Counted from the stretch's first letter, positions 1 through 11,425 are shown. The stretch is 64,000 nucleotides of DNA from Rhizobium sp. ASV20 (GCF_016429015.1 NZ_JAELTU010000001.1:1-64000); one strand, 5' to 3'. The notes: a model not told the origin generated them from the sequence alone. Numbers and translations are program-made.

Positions 1-33
1 TATCGAAAGCCTCCGAATAGAGAGGGGCGTAGC

Positions 34-1227
34 ATGGCAGCGGATTTCAGGTTCATCGTCGTCGGTCGCGGAATGATGGGGGCGGCCGCTGCCCGCCATC
101 TCGCCAGACAGACGGATGGTATTGCGGTCATCGGGCCGGATGAGCCAGAAGATCGCACCAGCCATCAAGGCGTCTCCGGCAGCCACTACGATGAGGGCCG
201 GATTACGCGCACGATCGATCCGAACACGGATTGGGCGCGCCTCGCAAACCGTTCGATCAGCCGCTATGCGGAAATCGAACGGGATAGCGGCATTCAGTTC
301 TATTCACCCGTCGGCTGCCTCGTTACCGGCCCGAAGCGAGGTGGCGAGAACGACTATGTCGGCGACGTCGTGGATGCTGCCCAGCGACTGGGCGTTGAGA
401 CCGATCTTCTCGATGATGCCGGGCTCAAGGCGAAGTTTCCCTTCTTCTCCTTCTCATCGGGGAGCGAAGGGGTCTACGAGCCTCGCGGTGCCGGTCACAT
501 CAGCCCGAGGCGGCTGGTGAAGGCGCAGTCGCTGCTTGCTGAAAAAGCCGGGGCGCGGGTGATCAAGCAGACTGTTCTGTCGATCCGCGACGAGGCCGGC
601 CGCGCCGTCGTCACGACCGCGGAGGGGGAGACATTCAGCGCCGAAAAGGTGCTGCTTGCCGCCGGCGGTTTCTCTATTGCCGAGAATCTCTTGCAGAAAC
701 CTGTTGAGATGAAGGTTTATGGCCGCACGGTCACATTCTTCGAGGTGAGCGAGGCGGAAGCCGAGGCCCTGTCCGGTATGCCATCATTGATTTCCGTGAA
801 GCCGGACGGCGTGGACAGTATCTACATGCTGCCGCCGATCCGCTATCCTGACGGCAAGCACTACATCAAGATCGGCGGCGATCCGGACGATCTTCGGTTC
901 GAGACCGAGGCCGAGTTGCGCGCCTGGTTCCGCACTGCCGGCCGTGACAAGGCCCGCGAACATCTGGTGAGGATCTTCCATGAACTCGTTCCTGGCGTGA
1001 AGCGACCGCCGTCTTTCACCAATTCCTGCGCCGTCTCGTATTCGCCGACTGGCTATCCGATGATCGGCTATACATCTTCCTCGCATGTCGCGGTCCTGGT
1101 GGGTTGCAGTGGTACCTCCGCCAAGAGCTCCGATGAAATCGGCCGGCTCGGAGCGGAGCTTCTGCTCGCAGGTCGAATCAAGGACGAGGGCTACACCACG
1201 GATTTCTCAGCTCATTTCCGCAACTGA
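34..1227 (+). CDS. FAD-dependent amine oxidase, sarcosine / N-methyltryptophan oxidase-like (DAO family)
   Basis: A 397-residue cytoplasmic flavoenzyme predicted to oxidise a secondary amine or N-methyl amino acid using oxygen. The N-terminus carries a Rossmann dinucleotide-binding fold (VVGRGMMGAAAARHLA, about residues 9-24); the usual GxGxxG is written GRGMMG. The C-terminal part has the TNSC-AVSYSPTGYPMIG stretch that corresponds to the Cys-containing motif of monomeric sarcosine oxidases, so Cys332 is a candidate covalent flavin site. GCSGTSAKSSDEIG near residue 360 matches the final FAD-contact segment of the family. The start ATG follows a good Shine-Dalgarno (agaggggcg). It stands alone upstream of rnpB. 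The exact substrate cannot be told from sequence; family membership is fairly sure. Confidence 0.8.
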   Translation: MAADFRFIVVGRGMMGAAAARHLARQTDGIAVIGPDEPEDRTSHQGVSGSHYDEGRITRTIDPNTDWARLANRSISRYAEIERDSGIQFYSPVGCLVTGPKRGGENDYVGDVVDAAQRLGVETDLLDDAGLKAKFPFFSFSSGSEGVYEPRGAGHISPRRLVKAQSLLAEKAGARVIKQTVLSIRDEAGRAVVTTAEGETFSAEKVLLAAGGFSIAENLLQKPVEMKVYGRTVTFFEVSEAEAEALSGMPSLISVKPDGVDSIYMLPPIRYPDGKHYIKIGGDPDDLRFETEAELRAWFRTAGRDKAREHLVRIFHELVPGVKRPPSFTNSCAVSYSPTGYPMIGYTSSSHVAVLVGCSGTSAKSSDEIGRLGAELLLAGRIKDEGYTTDFSAHFRN

Positions 1228-1289
1228 CATCCTGCTTGGGCAAAGCCGTATATTTAGGTGGCATTTGCGGGCGGTCTCGGTTAATGAGC

Positions 1290-1695
1290 CTGTGCCAGTT
1301 GGCCGGGCAGCCGCGCTTCATCAATGTCGAAAGGCGATGAGGTGAGGAAAGTCCGGGCTCCACGGAAACACGGTGCCGGATAACGTCCGGCGAGGGCAAC
1401 CTCAGGGAAAGTGCCACAGAAAGCAAACCGCCCGATCTCAGGATCGGGTAAGGGTGAAAGGGTGGGGTAAGAGCCCACCGCGTCTCTGGAAACAGCGACG
1501 GCACGGAAAACCCCACCGGGAGCAAGACCGAATAGGGATGACGCGGGGTGCGCAAGTGCTCCAGCCCGTTTCCGGGCCGGTCATCCGGGTGGGTTGCAAG
1601 AGGCGTCGCGCAAGCGCCGTCCCAGATGAATGGCTGCCACGTTCCGGTCTCGGCCGGAGCCATACAGAACCCGGCTTACAGGCCAACTGGCAAAT
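1290..1695 (+). ncRNA. rnpB: RNase P RNA, bacterial type A
   Basis: Catalytic RNA of RNase P, which matures tRNA 5' ends. The conserved core gaggaaagtccgggctcc is at about 1341-1358. The long-range P1 helix is visible as TGCCAGTTGGCC (1293-1304) pairing with GGCCAACTGGCA (1681-1692). The 3' part contains the family's acagaa...ccggcttacaggcc segment. The ends are set from the P1 helix and are good to a few bases. No protein frame across this stretch is convincing. A short stem (CGCCCTT/AAGGGCG, 1701-1719) just after the 3' end could act in termination but has no T run. Confidence 0.95.
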
Positions 1696-1847
1696 CAACG
1701 CGCCCTTTCAACAAGGGCGATCCCTGCTCTCCAAAAATAAATTCGGGAGCCTGTGGATGCCCTGGTTTTCCGGGGTTTCCCGTCGTCGTGCGAGCGAGCT
1801 TTCGCTTGTGAAAACAATCCGTTTTGCGGCGTGCCCTCAAGGGCATC

Positions 1848-1862
1848 CTAACCTTTCGTTAA
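1848..1862 (+). promoter_or_regulatory. Candidate CtrA box upstream of mraZ
   Basis: CTAA-CCTTTCG-TTAA matches seven of eight fixed positions of the CtrA consensus TTAA-N7-TTAA. CtrA is the essential cell-cycle response regulator of alphaproteobacteria and controls division genes in several of them. A similar box lies upstream of ddl (18822-18836). The match is short, so chance cannot be excluded; function is inferred. Confidence 0.4.
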
Positions 1863-2001
1863 ACTTAACGGCTTATGAATATTCAGGCTGTGGTCGCGCC
1901 TGATGCGGCTTCATCCCATTGACGCCCATATGGTCCCATGGTATCCCAAAAGAACACTGCAAACGGGCAAATCAGAGCCCAATCATCGCAAAGCCATGAT
2001 T

Positions 2002-2018
2002 ACTCCCGCTTCGGGAGT
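2002..2018 (+). other. Hairpin in the mraZ leader
   Basis: ACTCCCG (2002-2008) and CGGGAGT (2012-2018) form a perfect 7-bp stem with a 3-nt loop about 110 nt before mraZ. No T run follows, so it is not a standard terminator. It may be an RNA-stability or attenuation element, or incidental. Confidence 0.35.
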
Positions 2019-2084
2019 GTCGAAGGGGTGTTGGCTCTTTCGGCTTGCGACGCTGTGTCCGATTTTGGCTGTGTCTGCGAGCGC

Positions 2085-2109
2085 GTGAGTGCTCGTGGGT
2101 CATGGGGGA
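2085..2109 (+). promoter_or_regulatory. Candidate MraZ operator repeats
   Basis: GTGAG (2085), GTGGG (2095) and GGGGA (2105) occur at exact 10-nt spacing just upstream of the mraZ start. In E. coli, MraZ represses its own operon by binding TGGGN repeats separated by 5 nt, so this is the expected place and geometry. The third copy deviates most. The position argues that the coding start is the ATG at 2125 and not the GTG inside these repeats. Confidence 0.5.
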
Positions 2110-2124
2110 CGGGTGTTTCGCGTC

Positions 2125-2565
2125 ATGAACCGCTTCCTGTCAAGTGCGACCAACCGGATCGATTCCAAGGGGCGGGTTTCCGTGCCTGCGGCGTTTCGCT
2201 CCGTGCTGGCCGAGCGCAATATCCAGGAGCTCTACTGCTTTCAGGATTTTGTGTTTCCGGCGATCAGCGTCGGCGGTCTCGATCTGCTCGATCGCTTCGA
2301 GCGGCAGATTGCGGCGGAGGATCCTTTTTCGCCGGCGGCGAACCAGATGTCGCTCCTTATTCATGGGGGCGGGGTCTTCATGAAGCTCGACGCCGAAGGG
2401 CGGTTGATGGTCACGGATTTCATTCGCGATTTCAGCGGAATTACGGGCGAAGTGACCTTCGTCGGTCGGGCGGATCATTTTCAATTGTGGCGACCGGAGG
2501 CCTTTCTGGCTTTGCAGGCGCAGGCACGAGAGGAGCGCAGGCTGGCGGGCAGGCGCTCGGAATAG
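2125..2565 (+). CDS. mraZ: Transcriptional regulator MraZ
   Basis: DNA-binding autoregulator of the dcw cluster, 146 residues, the usual MraZ length. It has two AbrB/SpoVT-like half domains, each with the family DxxxR signature: DSKGR at residues 13-17 and DAEGR at 89-93. MraZ oligomerises into a ring that binds repeated G-rich boxes. I chose the ATG at 2125 (protein begins [13 protein letters not shown]), which matches rhizobial MraZ N-termini; a GTG 36 nt upstream would put the operator-like repeats inside the gene. First gene of the mraZ-murB block; rsmH follows after 14 nt. Confidence 0.95.
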   Translation: MNRFLSSATNRIDSKGRVSVPAAFRSVLAERNIQELYCFQDFVFPAISVGGLDLLDRFERQIAAEDPFSPAANQMSLLIHGGGVFMKLDAEGRLMVTDFIRDFSGITGEVTFVGRADHFQLWRPEAFLALQAQAREERRLAGRRSE

Positions 2566-2579
2566 AGCGGGGAAACGGA

Positions 2580-3605
2580 ATGGTGGCGAATTCAGGCGGA
2601 GGTTCTTCTGATGCCGGTGGCGGACCCGTTCGTCACATTCCGGTTCTTTTGTCCGAGGTGCTCGAGGCGGTAGCGCCTGCGCCCGGTAAAGTCATCCTCG
2701 ATGGAACGTTTGGTGCGGGCGGTTACACCTCTGCCATTCTGGCGGGTGGTGCTGATGTGATCGCGCTTGATCGCGATCCGACGGCGATTGCGGCCGGTCA
2801 GGCGCTTGTCTCGGCGCATGGTGGCCGGCTCACGCTCATTCAGTCGCAGTTTTCGCAGCTGGCCGATCATGCTCCGGCTGGAGGTCTCGATGGCGTCGTG
2901 TTGGATATCGGCGTTTCCTCGATGCAGATCGATGAGGCCGAGCGCGGCTTTTCCTTCAGCAAGAACGGTCCGCTCGATATGCGCATGTCGGCAAGCGGCG
3001 TCTCGGCGGCCGATGTCGTCAATCGCGCCAAGCTTGCGGATCTCATTCGCATCTTTGTATTTCTGGGTGAGGAAAAGCAGGCTCCGCGTATCGCGCATGC
3101 GATCGAAAAGCGCCGCGCTGAAGCGCCGTTCGTGACCACTCGCGATTTGGCTGGTCTGATCGAGGTTGTGACGCCGCGAAAGGCAAAGGACAAGATTCAT
3201 CCCGCCACGCGTGTTTTTCAGGCGCTGCGCATTTTCGTCAACGACGAACTGGGCGAACTTGCTCAGGCTCTGTTTGCTGCCGAACGTGCGCTGAAGCCGG
3301 GCGGACGTCTTGTTGTCGTGACCTTCCATTCCCTGGAAGACCGGATCGTCAAGAAATTCTTCGCCGATCGCTCGGGCCGGGCGACCGGCTCGCGCCACAT
3401 GCCTGTTGTGCATGAGCGGCTGGCCACCTTCGATGCGGTCGGCAGATCGATGATTTCTGCGAGCGAGGCTGAGGCGGAAGCCAATCCGCGCGCGCGTTCC
3501 GCCAAACTGCGAGCGGGGGTTCGCACTTTGGCTCCGGCAGAGGAGGCAGATCTCTCGATCTTCGATCTGCCCAGTCTCGCCAGTCTCGGAAAGCTCGGGG
3601 GATAG
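2580..3605 (+). CDS. rsmH: 16S rRNA (cytosine(1402)-N(4))-methyltransferase
   Basis: SAM-dependent methyltransferase that modifies N4 of C1402 in the 16S rRNA decoding centre. The 341-residue product shows [13 protein letters not shown] followed by the SAM-binding [15 protein letters not shown], the inserted MraW domain ([16 protein letters not shown]) and the late [17 protein letters not shown] motif. The frame is open far upstream through mraZ in a different register, but similarity begins only after the ATG at 2580, which follows gcgggg. It sits in its usual place between mraZ and ftsL, with one base separating it from ftsL. Confidence 0.96.
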   Translation: MVANSGGGSSDAGGGPVRHIPVLLSEVLEAVAPAPGKVILDGTFGAGGYTSAILAGGADVIALDRDPTAIAAGQALVSAHGGRLTLIQSQFSQLADHAPAGGLDGVVLDIGVSSMQIDEAERGFSFSKNGPLDMRMSASGVSAADVVNRAKLADLIRIFVFLGEEKQAPRIAHAIEKRRAEAPFVTTRDLAGLIEVVTPRKAKDKIHPATRVFQALRIFVNDELGELAQALFAAERALKPGGRLVVVTFHSLEDRIVKKFFADRSGRATGSRHMPVVHERLATFDAVGRSMISASEAEAEANPRARSAKLRAGVRTLAPAEEADLSIFDLPSLASLGKLGG

Positions 3606-3606
3606 C

Positions 3607-4131
3607 ATGCTGAAGACCTTTGACATCGTGCTGATTGGCGTCATGACGGCGATGGCCAGCGTGACCTATACGATCAAGCATCGAGCCGAGCTGAAATTGG
3701 AAGAGGTTCGTCGCCTCGAGGCTGATATCAAGCTTGAGAAGGACACGATCGAGCTCCTCAAGGCTGACTGGGCTTTGGTCTCGCAGCCGAACCGGCTCGA
3801 GCGTCTGGTCAACAATTATAGCAACGAGCTACAGCTGCAGCCGACCCTGTCGACGGCCATCGTTCAGCCAAGCGAGCTGCCGATGCTGCGTTCGCAGGTC
3901 CCGCCGCCAATCGTGGCGGATGCGAAAGATGGCGCCAAGAACGGCAAGGCAACGGGCTCCAAGAGCAACGCCGTTGTCGCGTCTAAGAATGGCGACACCA
4001 CCGATGCGCAGATCAGGAAAGCTATCGCCGATGTAGCGTCCGCGCCGGCGCCACGGCCTAAGGCGCCCGTCGTAGCCAAACGCAAGAAGCCAGGCATCGA
4101 TAACATCGCAACGGGATCGGTGGCTCAATAA
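3607..4131 (+). CDS. ftsL: Cell division protein FtsL
   Basis: Bitopic inner-membrane divisome protein, partner of FtsB and FtsQ. The 174-residue product has a short cytoplasmic N-terminus, one hydrophobic segment (about residues 6-22) and a periplasmic coiled-coil-like region rich in Glu/Leu/Lys (about 25-60). The remaining ~100 residues form an Ala/Lys/Pro-rich tail without obvious fold, making it longer than the ~120-residue enterobacterial FtsL. Call rests on position between rsmH and ftsI plus topology, since FtsL is poorly conserved. The stop overlaps the ftsI start by one base (TAATG). Confidence 0.85.
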   Translation: MLKTFDIVLIGVMTAMASVTYTIKHRAELKLEEVRRLEADIKLEKDTIELLKADWALVSQPNRLERLVNNYSNELQLQPTLSTAIVQPSELPMLRSQVPPPIVADAKDGAKNGKATGSKSNAVVASKNGDTTDAQIRKAIADVASAPAPRPKAPVVAKRKKPGIDNIATGSVAQ

Positions 4132-5885
4132 TGTCTTTCCTTTCCCGCATCATGGTCTTGAAGAGCAAGGCGCATTTCTCCACGGACGGCAACAATCGTC
4201 CGAGCGATGGCTTCTTCCATTCGAAATTCGAGGGCGTGCGCAAGCGTAAGTCCAATCAGGCCAAGAGCCGCGTCGTTCTGCTGGTCGGTAGCTTTATCGC
4301 TATCTATTGCGTCATCGGCGGGCGTCTCGCCCAGTTTGCCCTTACGCCGCCGGACGTGACCTCCAGCATCCTGCCGCCGGATCGGCTGATGGCCTCGCGG
4401 CCGGATATCGTCGACCGCAATGGGGCTCTGCTTGCGACCGATATTCGCACCGTCTCGCTGTTTGCCGAGCCGAACAAGATCATCGATGCCGATGAGGCCG
4501 TCGAGGAACTGCGCAAGGTCCTGCCGGATCTCGATGCGAGATCCACCTACAGGAAGCTTGCTTCCAAGACCTCGCACTTCGCATGGCTTCGCCGACAGCT
4601 GACGCCGAAGCAGCAGAGCCAGATCCTGGCACTCGGCATTCCCGGTATCGGCTTCCGTCCCGAGAAGCGTCGCTTCTATCCAGGCGGTACGACCGCGCCC
4701 CATATCCTCGGCTACGTCAATATCGACAATCGCGGCGTTGCCGGCATGGAGAAATATATCGATGATCAGGGTCTTGCCGATCTTGCCGCGGCCGGCATGA
4801 CCAACGACCAGCCGCTGCAGCCGGTCAAGCTCTCTATTGATCTGCGCGTGCAGGGCATCGTTCGCGATGCGGTCGTCAATGCCGTCAAGAATTTCCAGGC
4901 AAAGGGCGCAGGCGCCGCGATCCTCGACGTGCACACGGGCGAAGTGCTGGGCATGGCCTCGGCTCCCGATTTCGATCCGAACTATCCAAGCGAGGGCGCG
5001 AGCGAAGGATGGCTCAATCGCATGACGAACGGCACGTTCGAAATGGGATCGACCTTCAAGACCTTTACCATGGCGATGGCGCTCGATTCCGGCAAGGTGA
5101 CGTTGCGTGATGCCTTCGATGCATCCGCTCCGATCCGGATCGGCGGCTTCACCATTCACGACTTCCACGGCCAGCACCGCGTGCTCAGCGTTCCGGAAAT
5201 CTTCCAGTACTCCTCCAACATCGGCACTGCGAAGATCGCCGACCTCGTTGGCATCGATGCGCACAAGGAATTCCTGACGCGTCTGGGTCTGCTCAACAAG
5301 ATGGACACCGAACTGCCGGAAGTGAAGATGCCGAGCCAGCCTCGCGTCTGGAAGAAGATCAACTCGATCACCATTTCCTTCGGCCATGGCGTCTCGACCA
5401 CGGCATTGCAGACGGCGGTCGCAGCATCAGCCCTCATCAACGGCGGCAAGCTGATCGAACCGACCTTCCTGCCGCGCACCCGCGATCAGGCCGACGCCAT
5501 TGCCAAGATGGTGGTCAAGAAAAGCACGAGCGATGACATTCGCTACCTGCTGGAGTTTAACGGCACCAGAGGCTCCGGCCGCAATGCGCGCGTCCCCGGC
5601 TATAATGTCGGCAGCAAGACCGGTACGGCTGACAAGGTCGTCAACGGCCGCTATTCGCACACGCTGAACTTCAACAGCTTCCTGGCGGCGTTCCCGATCG
5701 ACAATCCGCAATACATCGTCATGACCTTCATCGACGAGCCGAAGAGCGGCGAGCGTGGCGGCGGCACCATCTCGGCCTTCACCGCGCTGCCGATCGCACG
5801 TGACATCATCGCCAGAGCGGCACCAATCCTCGGAGTACAGCCCAGCTTCGGAAAAGATAACTCGGCCTTGCTGGCGTCTTATTAA
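4131..5885 (+). CDS. ftsI: Septal peptidoglycan transpeptidase FtsI (PBP3, class B)
   Basis: Cross-links septal peptidoglycan at the division site, working with FtsW. 584 residues: cytoplasmic tail, one membrane segment near residues 42-62 (VVLLVGSFIAIYCVIGG), PBP dimerisation domain and C-terminal transpeptidase domain. All three catalytic boxes are present: STFK (307-310, nucleophile Ser307), SSN (361-363) and KTGT (496-499). It overlaps ftsL by one base and is followed by a 65-nt gap before murE, one of the wider gaps within this block. Confidence 0.96.
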   Translation: MSFLSRIMVLKSKAHFSTDGNNRPSDGFFHSKFEGVRKRKSNQAKSRVVLLVGSFIAIYCVIGGRLAQFALTPPDVTSSILPPDRLMASRPDIVDRNGALLATDIRTVSLFAEPNKIIDADEAVEELRKVLPDLDARSTYRKLASKTSHFAWLRRQLTPKQQSQILALGIPGIGFRPEKRRFYPGGTTAPHILGYVNIDNRGVAGMEKYIDDQGLADLAAAGMTNDQPLQPVKLSIDLRVQGIVRDAVVNAVKNFQAKGAGAAILDVHTGEVLGMASAPDFDPNYPSEGASEGWLNRMTNGTFEMGSTFKTFTMAMALDSGKVTLRDAFDASAPIRIGGFTIHDFHGQHRVLSVPEIFQYSSNIGTAKIADLVGIDAHKEFLTRLGLLNKMDTELPEVKMPSQPRVWKKINSITISFGHGVSTTALQTAVAASALINGGKLIEPTFLPRTRDQADAIAKMVVKKSTSDDIRYLLEFNGTRGSGRNARVPGYNVGSKTGTADKVVNGRYSHTLNFNSFLAAFPIDNPQYIVMTFIDEPKSGERGGGTISAFTALPIARDIIARAAPILGVQPSFGKDNSALLASY

Positions 5886-5950
5886 GCGTGAAAGAATACA
5901 CGGGTCGATTCGCGAGAGGGCGGATGGATTAACAACGAAAAGTATATTCG

Positions 5951-7414
5951 ATGAAGCTGCGGGATATCGCCGGAGATGGATTTCCGGAAGTCAAAACACA
6001 GATCGGCGGAGCGATCGGCGATCTTGAGATAACCGGGATTTCTGCCGATAGCCGGCGGGTGTCGCCGGGTATGGCCTTTGTTGCCGTTGCCGGTACGAAA
6101 GCCAATGGCGCAAGCTTTATCGCCGATGCGACTTCGCGAGGCGCCTCCGTTATTATCGCAGGCCCTGGAGCCGTCGCGAATGGTGTGCCTTTGCTCGAGG
6201 TTTCTGAGCCACGTCGGTTTTTAGCGATCGCCGCCTCTCATTTCTATGGTCGTCAGCCCGAGGTCATGGTGGCCGTCACCGGCACCGCCGGCAAGACTTC
6301 GGTCGCGTCCTTCACCCGACAGATATGGGCTTTTGCCGGCCATCGCGCCGCGATGATCGGAACGACGGGCGTCGTATCTCCGACCCGCAACGACTACGGC
6401 TCCTTGACGACTCCTGATCCGACATCGCTGCACGAGCTGCTTGCCGAACTCGCCGACGAAGGCGTTACCCATGCTGCGATGGAAGCATCCAGCCATGGTC
6501 TTGATCAATTCCGGCTGGATGGCGTCAGGCTTGCCGCCGCCGGCTTCACCAATCTCGGTCGCGATCACATGGATTATCATCCGACGATCGAGGACTACAT
6601 GGCCGCCAAGATGCGGCTGTTCAAGGATTTGCTACCAAAGGGCTCACCGGCGGTGATCTTTGCCGATGATGCCTGGTCTGATCGGGCGATTGCCGCTGCA
6701 CACGCTGCCGGGCATGATGTGCGCACGGTCGGACGCAAGGGCGATTTCCTTTCGCTGAAGCGCGTGGAGCATTTTCGTCACAAGCAGATCGCCGAGGTTC
6801 ATGTCGGCGATGAGATTTTCGAAATCCATATCCCACTCGCCGGCGATTTCCAGATTGCCAACGCGCTCGTCGCTGCCGGCCTCGCCATCTCGACGGGCGT
6901 TGCTGCGTCTGTTGCGATGGCCGCGCTCGAAAAGCTCGTCGGCGCATCCGGGCGTCTCGAGCTTGTCGGACATACGCGTGACGGCGCGCTCGCCTACGTA
7001 GACTATGCGCACAAGCCGGACGCGTTGGAAAACGTGCTGAATTCGGTGCGGCCCTTTACGACAGGTCGCGTCATCGTTGTTTTCGGCTGTGGCGGTGACC
7101 GTGATCGCGGCAAGCGCCCGATCATGGGCGAAATCGCCTGCCGTCTCGCCGATGTGGTTGTTGTCACCGACGATAATCCTCGCTCGGAAGACCCCGCTGA
7201 TATCCGCTCGGAAATCATGGCCGCAGCCGCTTGCGCCACGGAGGTTGGCGATCGTGCCGAAGCGATCCGCAAAGCTGTCGGCATGCTGAAATCAGGCGAC
7301 ACCCTTATCGTCGCCGGCAAGGGTCATGAGGAAGGTCAGACGATCGGCGGCGTGACGCTGCCCTTTTCGGATCATGCCGAACTGCGCAAAGCATTGGAGG
7401 AATTGAAGTCTTGA
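5951..7414 (+). CDS. murE: UDP-N-acetylmuramoyl-L-alanyl-D-glutamate--2,6-diaminopimelate ligase
   Basis: Cytoplasmic ATP-dependent Mur ligase adding the third residue of the stem peptide. 487 residues. The P-loop GTAGKTS is at 111-117, and DNPR at about 407-410 is the signature selecting meso-diaminopimelate over lysine, as expected for a Gram-negative. Central domain motifs ([21 protein letters not shown]) are typical of MurE. The reading frame overlaps the murF start by 4 nt, implying translational coupling. Confidence 0.96.
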   Translation: MKLRDIAGDGFPEVKTQIGGAIGDLEITGISADSRRVSPGMAFVAVAGTKANGASFIADATSRGASVIIAGPGAVANGVPLLEVSEPRRFLAIAASHFYGRQPEVMVAVTGTAGKTSVASFTRQIWAFAGHRAAMIGTTGVVSPTRNDYGSLTTPDPTSLHELLAELADEGVTHAAMEASSHGLDQFRLDGVRLAAAGFTNLGRDHMDYHPTIEDYMAAKMRLFKDLLPKGSPAVIFADDAWSDRAIAAAHAAGHDVRTVGRKGDFLSLKRVEHFRHKQIAEVHVGDEIFEIHIPLAGDFQIANALVAAGLAISTGVAASVAMAALEKLVGASGRLELVGHTRDGALAYVDYAHKPDALENVLNSVRPFTTGRVIVVFGCGGDRDRGKRPIMGEIACRLADVVVVTDDNPRSEDPADIRSEIMAAAACATEVGDRAEAIRKAVGMLKSGDTLIVAGKGHEEGQTIGGVTLPFSDHAELRKALEELKS

Positions 7415-8871
7415 GCTGGCTGTGGACAACTGAGGATCTGATCGCTGCAATCTCGGGCCGCTTCGTCGGATCGCTGCCCGCGGGCATCACCGGCATTTCC
7501 ATAGACAGTCGGTCCATCCAGCCGGGCGAGGCTTTTTTCGCCATCAAGGGCGACCGTGTCGACGGTCATGATTATGCCAATGTCGCCATGGCGAACGGCG
7601 CCGCGTTTATTGTGATCAGCGAAGCACGCTTGCCGGCCATGGGAAGCCTCACCGTGCCGAAGGTTGTCGTGGATGACGTATTGGCCGCGTTGGCGCGGCT
7701 GGGCGTCGCGGCACGTCAACGCACACGAGCGAAGATCATTGCCGTTACCGGCTCTGTCGGCAAGACCACGACCAAGGAGATGTTGCGTCGCGCGCTGACG
7801 CCATCGGGCAAAGTGCATGCTTCCGTCGCCTCCTTCAACAATCATTGGGGCGTGCCGCTTACTCTCGCACGCATGCCTCAGGATACGGATTTCGGCGTGT
7901 TCGAAGTCGGTATGAACCATTCAGGAGAGATCAGGCCATTGGTAAAGATGGTGCAGCCTGACGTCGCCATCATCACGACCATTGCGCCGGCCCATCTCGG
8001 CAATTTCAACAGCATCGGTGAGATTGCCGCCGCCAAGGCGGAGATCTTCGAAGGCGTGGTGCCGGGTGGACATGCCATCCTCAATCACGACAACGACCAG
8101 TTCGAGATGCTGGAGCGCGCAGCAGCAGCGGCCGGCATCGAACACATTCACAGCTTCGGTCAGCATGCCAAAGCCGATGTGCGCCTCGCTGAATTCAACG
8201 CCTCGGAGGAGAACTCGACGCTCTGGCTGACCATCGGCGGCGAGACGCTGGAAGTGGCGATCGGTGCGCCGGGCCGTCACATCGCCGAAAACGCGCTCGC
8301 CGTGCTCGGCGCAGTCATGATCGTGGAAGCGGATCTCGACAAAGCAGTTGCGGCGCTGGCGGACCTACAGCCGGAAAAGGGCAGGGGGCAACGCCACAAG
8401 CGAGCAATCGGCAACGGCTACATCACGTTGATCGACGAAAGTTACAATGCCAACCCCGCATCGATGCGCGCGGCCATCGGGCTGCTGGCGACGACATCGC
8501 CGAATGCGGGAATAGGCGGTCGGACGGGCAGGCGGATCGCCGTGCTCGGCGACATGTTGGAAATGGGGGATTATGCCCAGCAAGTACATGTAAATCTTGC
8601 CGGACCGCTTCTCGCGGCCGGTATCGAGCATGTCTGGCTGGCAGGTCCGGAGATGGCGGCTTTGAGGGATGAGCTGCCAGAAAGTGTTCATGTCGAATAT
8701 CGTGAGACGACGGAGGAACTCTCGGAATTCGCGCTCAACGCTGTCGCCCCTGGCGACGTGTTGATGGTGAAATCGTCGTTGGGGATGAAGTTTGGAAAGA
8801 TCGTGGCCGGCTTGCTTGACAAGTTTCCCGCATTTTCCGACACGGGCACCCGCACCCATCAGGGGCTTTAG
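7411..8871 (+). CDS. murF: UDP-N-acetylmuramoyl-tripeptide--D-alanyl-D-alanine ligase
   Basis: Adds D-Ala-D-Ala to complete the UDP-MurNAc-pentapeptide. 486 residues with the Mur-ligase P-loop GSVGKTTT (114-121), the [11 protein letters not shown] central motif and [13 protein letters not shown] characteristic of MurF. The most likely start is TTG at 7411, inside the murE stop region (TTGA); the next in-frame methionine would remove the conserved N-terminal domain that includes [15 protein letters not shown]. Coupled to murE; mraY begins 11 nt downstream. Confidence 0.95.
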   Translation: MSWLWTTEDLIAAISGRFVGSLPAGITGISIDSRSIQPGEAFFAIKGDRVDGHDYANVAMANGAAFIVISEARLPAMGSLTVPKVVVDDVLAALARLGVAARQRTRAKIIAVTGSVGKTTTKEMLRRALTPSGKVHASVASFNNHWGVPLTLARMPQDTDFGVFEVGMNHSGEIRPLVKMVQPDVAIITTIAPAHLGNFNSIGEIAAAKAEIFEGVVPGGHAILNHDNDQFEMLERAAAAAGIEHIHSFGQHAKADVRLAEFNASEENSTLWLTIGGETLEVAIGAPGRHIAENALAVLGAVMIVEADLDKAVAALADLQPEKGRGQRHKRAIGNGYITLIDESYNANPASMRAAIGLLATTSPNAGIGGRTGRRIAVLGDMLEMGDYAQQVHVNLAGPLLAAGIEHVWLAGPEMAALRDELPESVHVEYRETTEELSEFALNAVAPGDVLMVKSSLGMKFGKIVAGLLDKFPAFSDTGTRTHQGL

Positions 8872-8882
8872 AAAGGGCTCTT

Positions 8883-10004
8883 ATGCTGATCTGGTTAGCC
8901 GAGCTGTCGGACCATATTCAATTTTTTAGTACTCATCTCAGATTTCTCAATCTGTTCAGATACATCACGTTCCGCACCGGCGGCGCTCTGTTCACGTCAG
9001 CGTTGATCGTCTTCCTTTTCGGGCCGCGAATCATCTCCTCCCTGCGCGTGCGCCAGGGCAAGGGACAGCCGATTCGCGCCGACGGTCCGCAGACGCACTT
9101 CAAGAAGGCCGGCACCCCGACCATGGGCGGCTTGATGATCCTCGCCGGCATCGTCGTCTCGTCTTTGTTGTGGGCGGATCTGGCCAATGTCTATGTGGTG
9201 GCCACGCTGCTCGTCACCTTGGGCTTCGGCGCGATCGGCTTTTATGACGATTATCTGAAGGTGACGAAGCAGAGCGACAAGGGGTTCTCCGGTCGCGCGC
9301 GGCTCGGCATCGAGTTCGTCATCGCGGCCATCGCGGTGTACTTCATGATGACCACGGCCCTGTCTTCCGGTCCTGCTGGCTCGACCTTCGGCTCATCGGT
9401 CGCCTTCCCCTTCTTCAAGAGCCTGCTGCTCAATCTCGGCATGTTCTTCGTTCTGTTCGGCGCTTTCGTCATCGTCGCCGCGGGAAATGCCGTCAACCTC
9501 ACCGACGGCCTGGACGGGCTTGCGATCGTGCCTGTCATGATCGCGGCAGCCTCCTTCGGAATCATCGCCTATCTGGCGGGCAACTTCGTCTTTGCCGACT
9601 ATCTCGCCATCAATTTCGTGCCGGGTACAGGTGAATTGGCGGTGGTGCTCGGTGCGGTGATCGGCGCCGGCCTGGGCTTCCTCTGGTTCAATGCACCGCC
9701 AGCGGCAATCTTCATGGGCGACACCGGCTCGCTGGCGCTCGGTGGTTTGATCGGCTCGGTGGCGGTTGCCACCAAGCACGAGATCGTCATGGCGATCATT
9801 GGCGGCCTCTTCGTGCTTGAGGCTCTGTCGGTCATCATTCAGGTCGGTTTCTTCAAGATGACCAAGCGTCGCGTCTTCCTGATGGCGCCGATCCACCACC
9901 ACTTCGAAAAGAAGGGTTGGACGGAAAGTCAGGTCGTCGTGCGTTTCTGGATCGTTGCCGTCATCCTGGCGATGGTCGGCCTCTCCACCTTGAAGCTGCG
10001 GTGA
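8883..10004 (+). CDS. mraY: Phospho-N-acetylmuramoyl-pentapeptide-transferase (lipid I synthase)
   Basis: Integral membrane enzyme that transfers phospho-MurNAc-pentapeptide to undecaprenyl phosphate, forming lipid I. 373 residues with about ten hydrophobic segments. Family motifs seen are [10 protein letters not shown] (catalytic Asp pair), [20 protein letters not shown] and [13 protein letters not shown]. It follows murF by 11 nt and precedes murD by 7 nt. Confidence 0.96.
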   Translation: MLIWLAELSDHIQFFSTHLRFLNLFRYITFRTGGALFTSALIVFLFGPRIISSLRVRQGKGQPIRADGPQTHFKKAGTPTMGGLMILAGIVVSSLLWADLANVYVVATLLVTLGFGAIGFYDDYLKVTKQSDKGFSGRARLGIEFVIAAIAVYFMMTTALSSGPAGSTFGSSVAFPFFKSLLLNLGMFFVLFGAFVIVAAGNAVNLTDGLDGLAIVPVMIAAASFGIIAYLAGNFVFADYLAINFVPGTGELAVVLGAVIGAGLGFLWFNAPPAAIFMGDTGSLALGGLIGSVAVATKHEIVMAIIGGLFVLEALSVIIQVGFFKMTKRRVFLMAPIHHHFEKKGWTESQVVVRFWIVAVILAMVGLSTLKLR

Positions 10005-10011
10005 GGCACCG

Positions 10012-11424
<1,413 letters not shown>

Positions 11425-11425
11425 T

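Larger units (their letters stand above)
1696..2124 (+). other. Leader / promoter region between rnpB and mraZ (no gene)
   Basis: This 429-nt gap has no convincing gene. It holds small stems after rnpB (CGCCCTT/AAGGGCG at 1701-1719 and TGCCCT/AGGGCA at 1832-1845), a CtrA-like box (1848-1862), a perfect hairpin (2002-2018), a direct repeat GCTGTGTC (2052-2059 and 2068-2075) and MraZ-like boxes (2085-2109). A 61-codon open frame at 1903-2088 ends beside the MraZ boxes but has no recognisable features. The dcw promoter most likely lies here; I could not place a -35/-10 pair with confidence. Confidence 0.6.

Noticed and set aside
1903-2088. 61-codon frame in the mraZ leader
   Set aside because: No ribosome site of note and no family features; described only as part of the leader.
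1938-2579. Long upstream extension of the rsmH frame through mraZ
   Set aside because: Reads mraZ in another register; family similarity begins only at the ATG at 2580.
4125-5387. Reverse-strand frame of about 420 codons opposite ftsI
   Set aside because: Shadow of ftsI, with no family features and no ribosome site.
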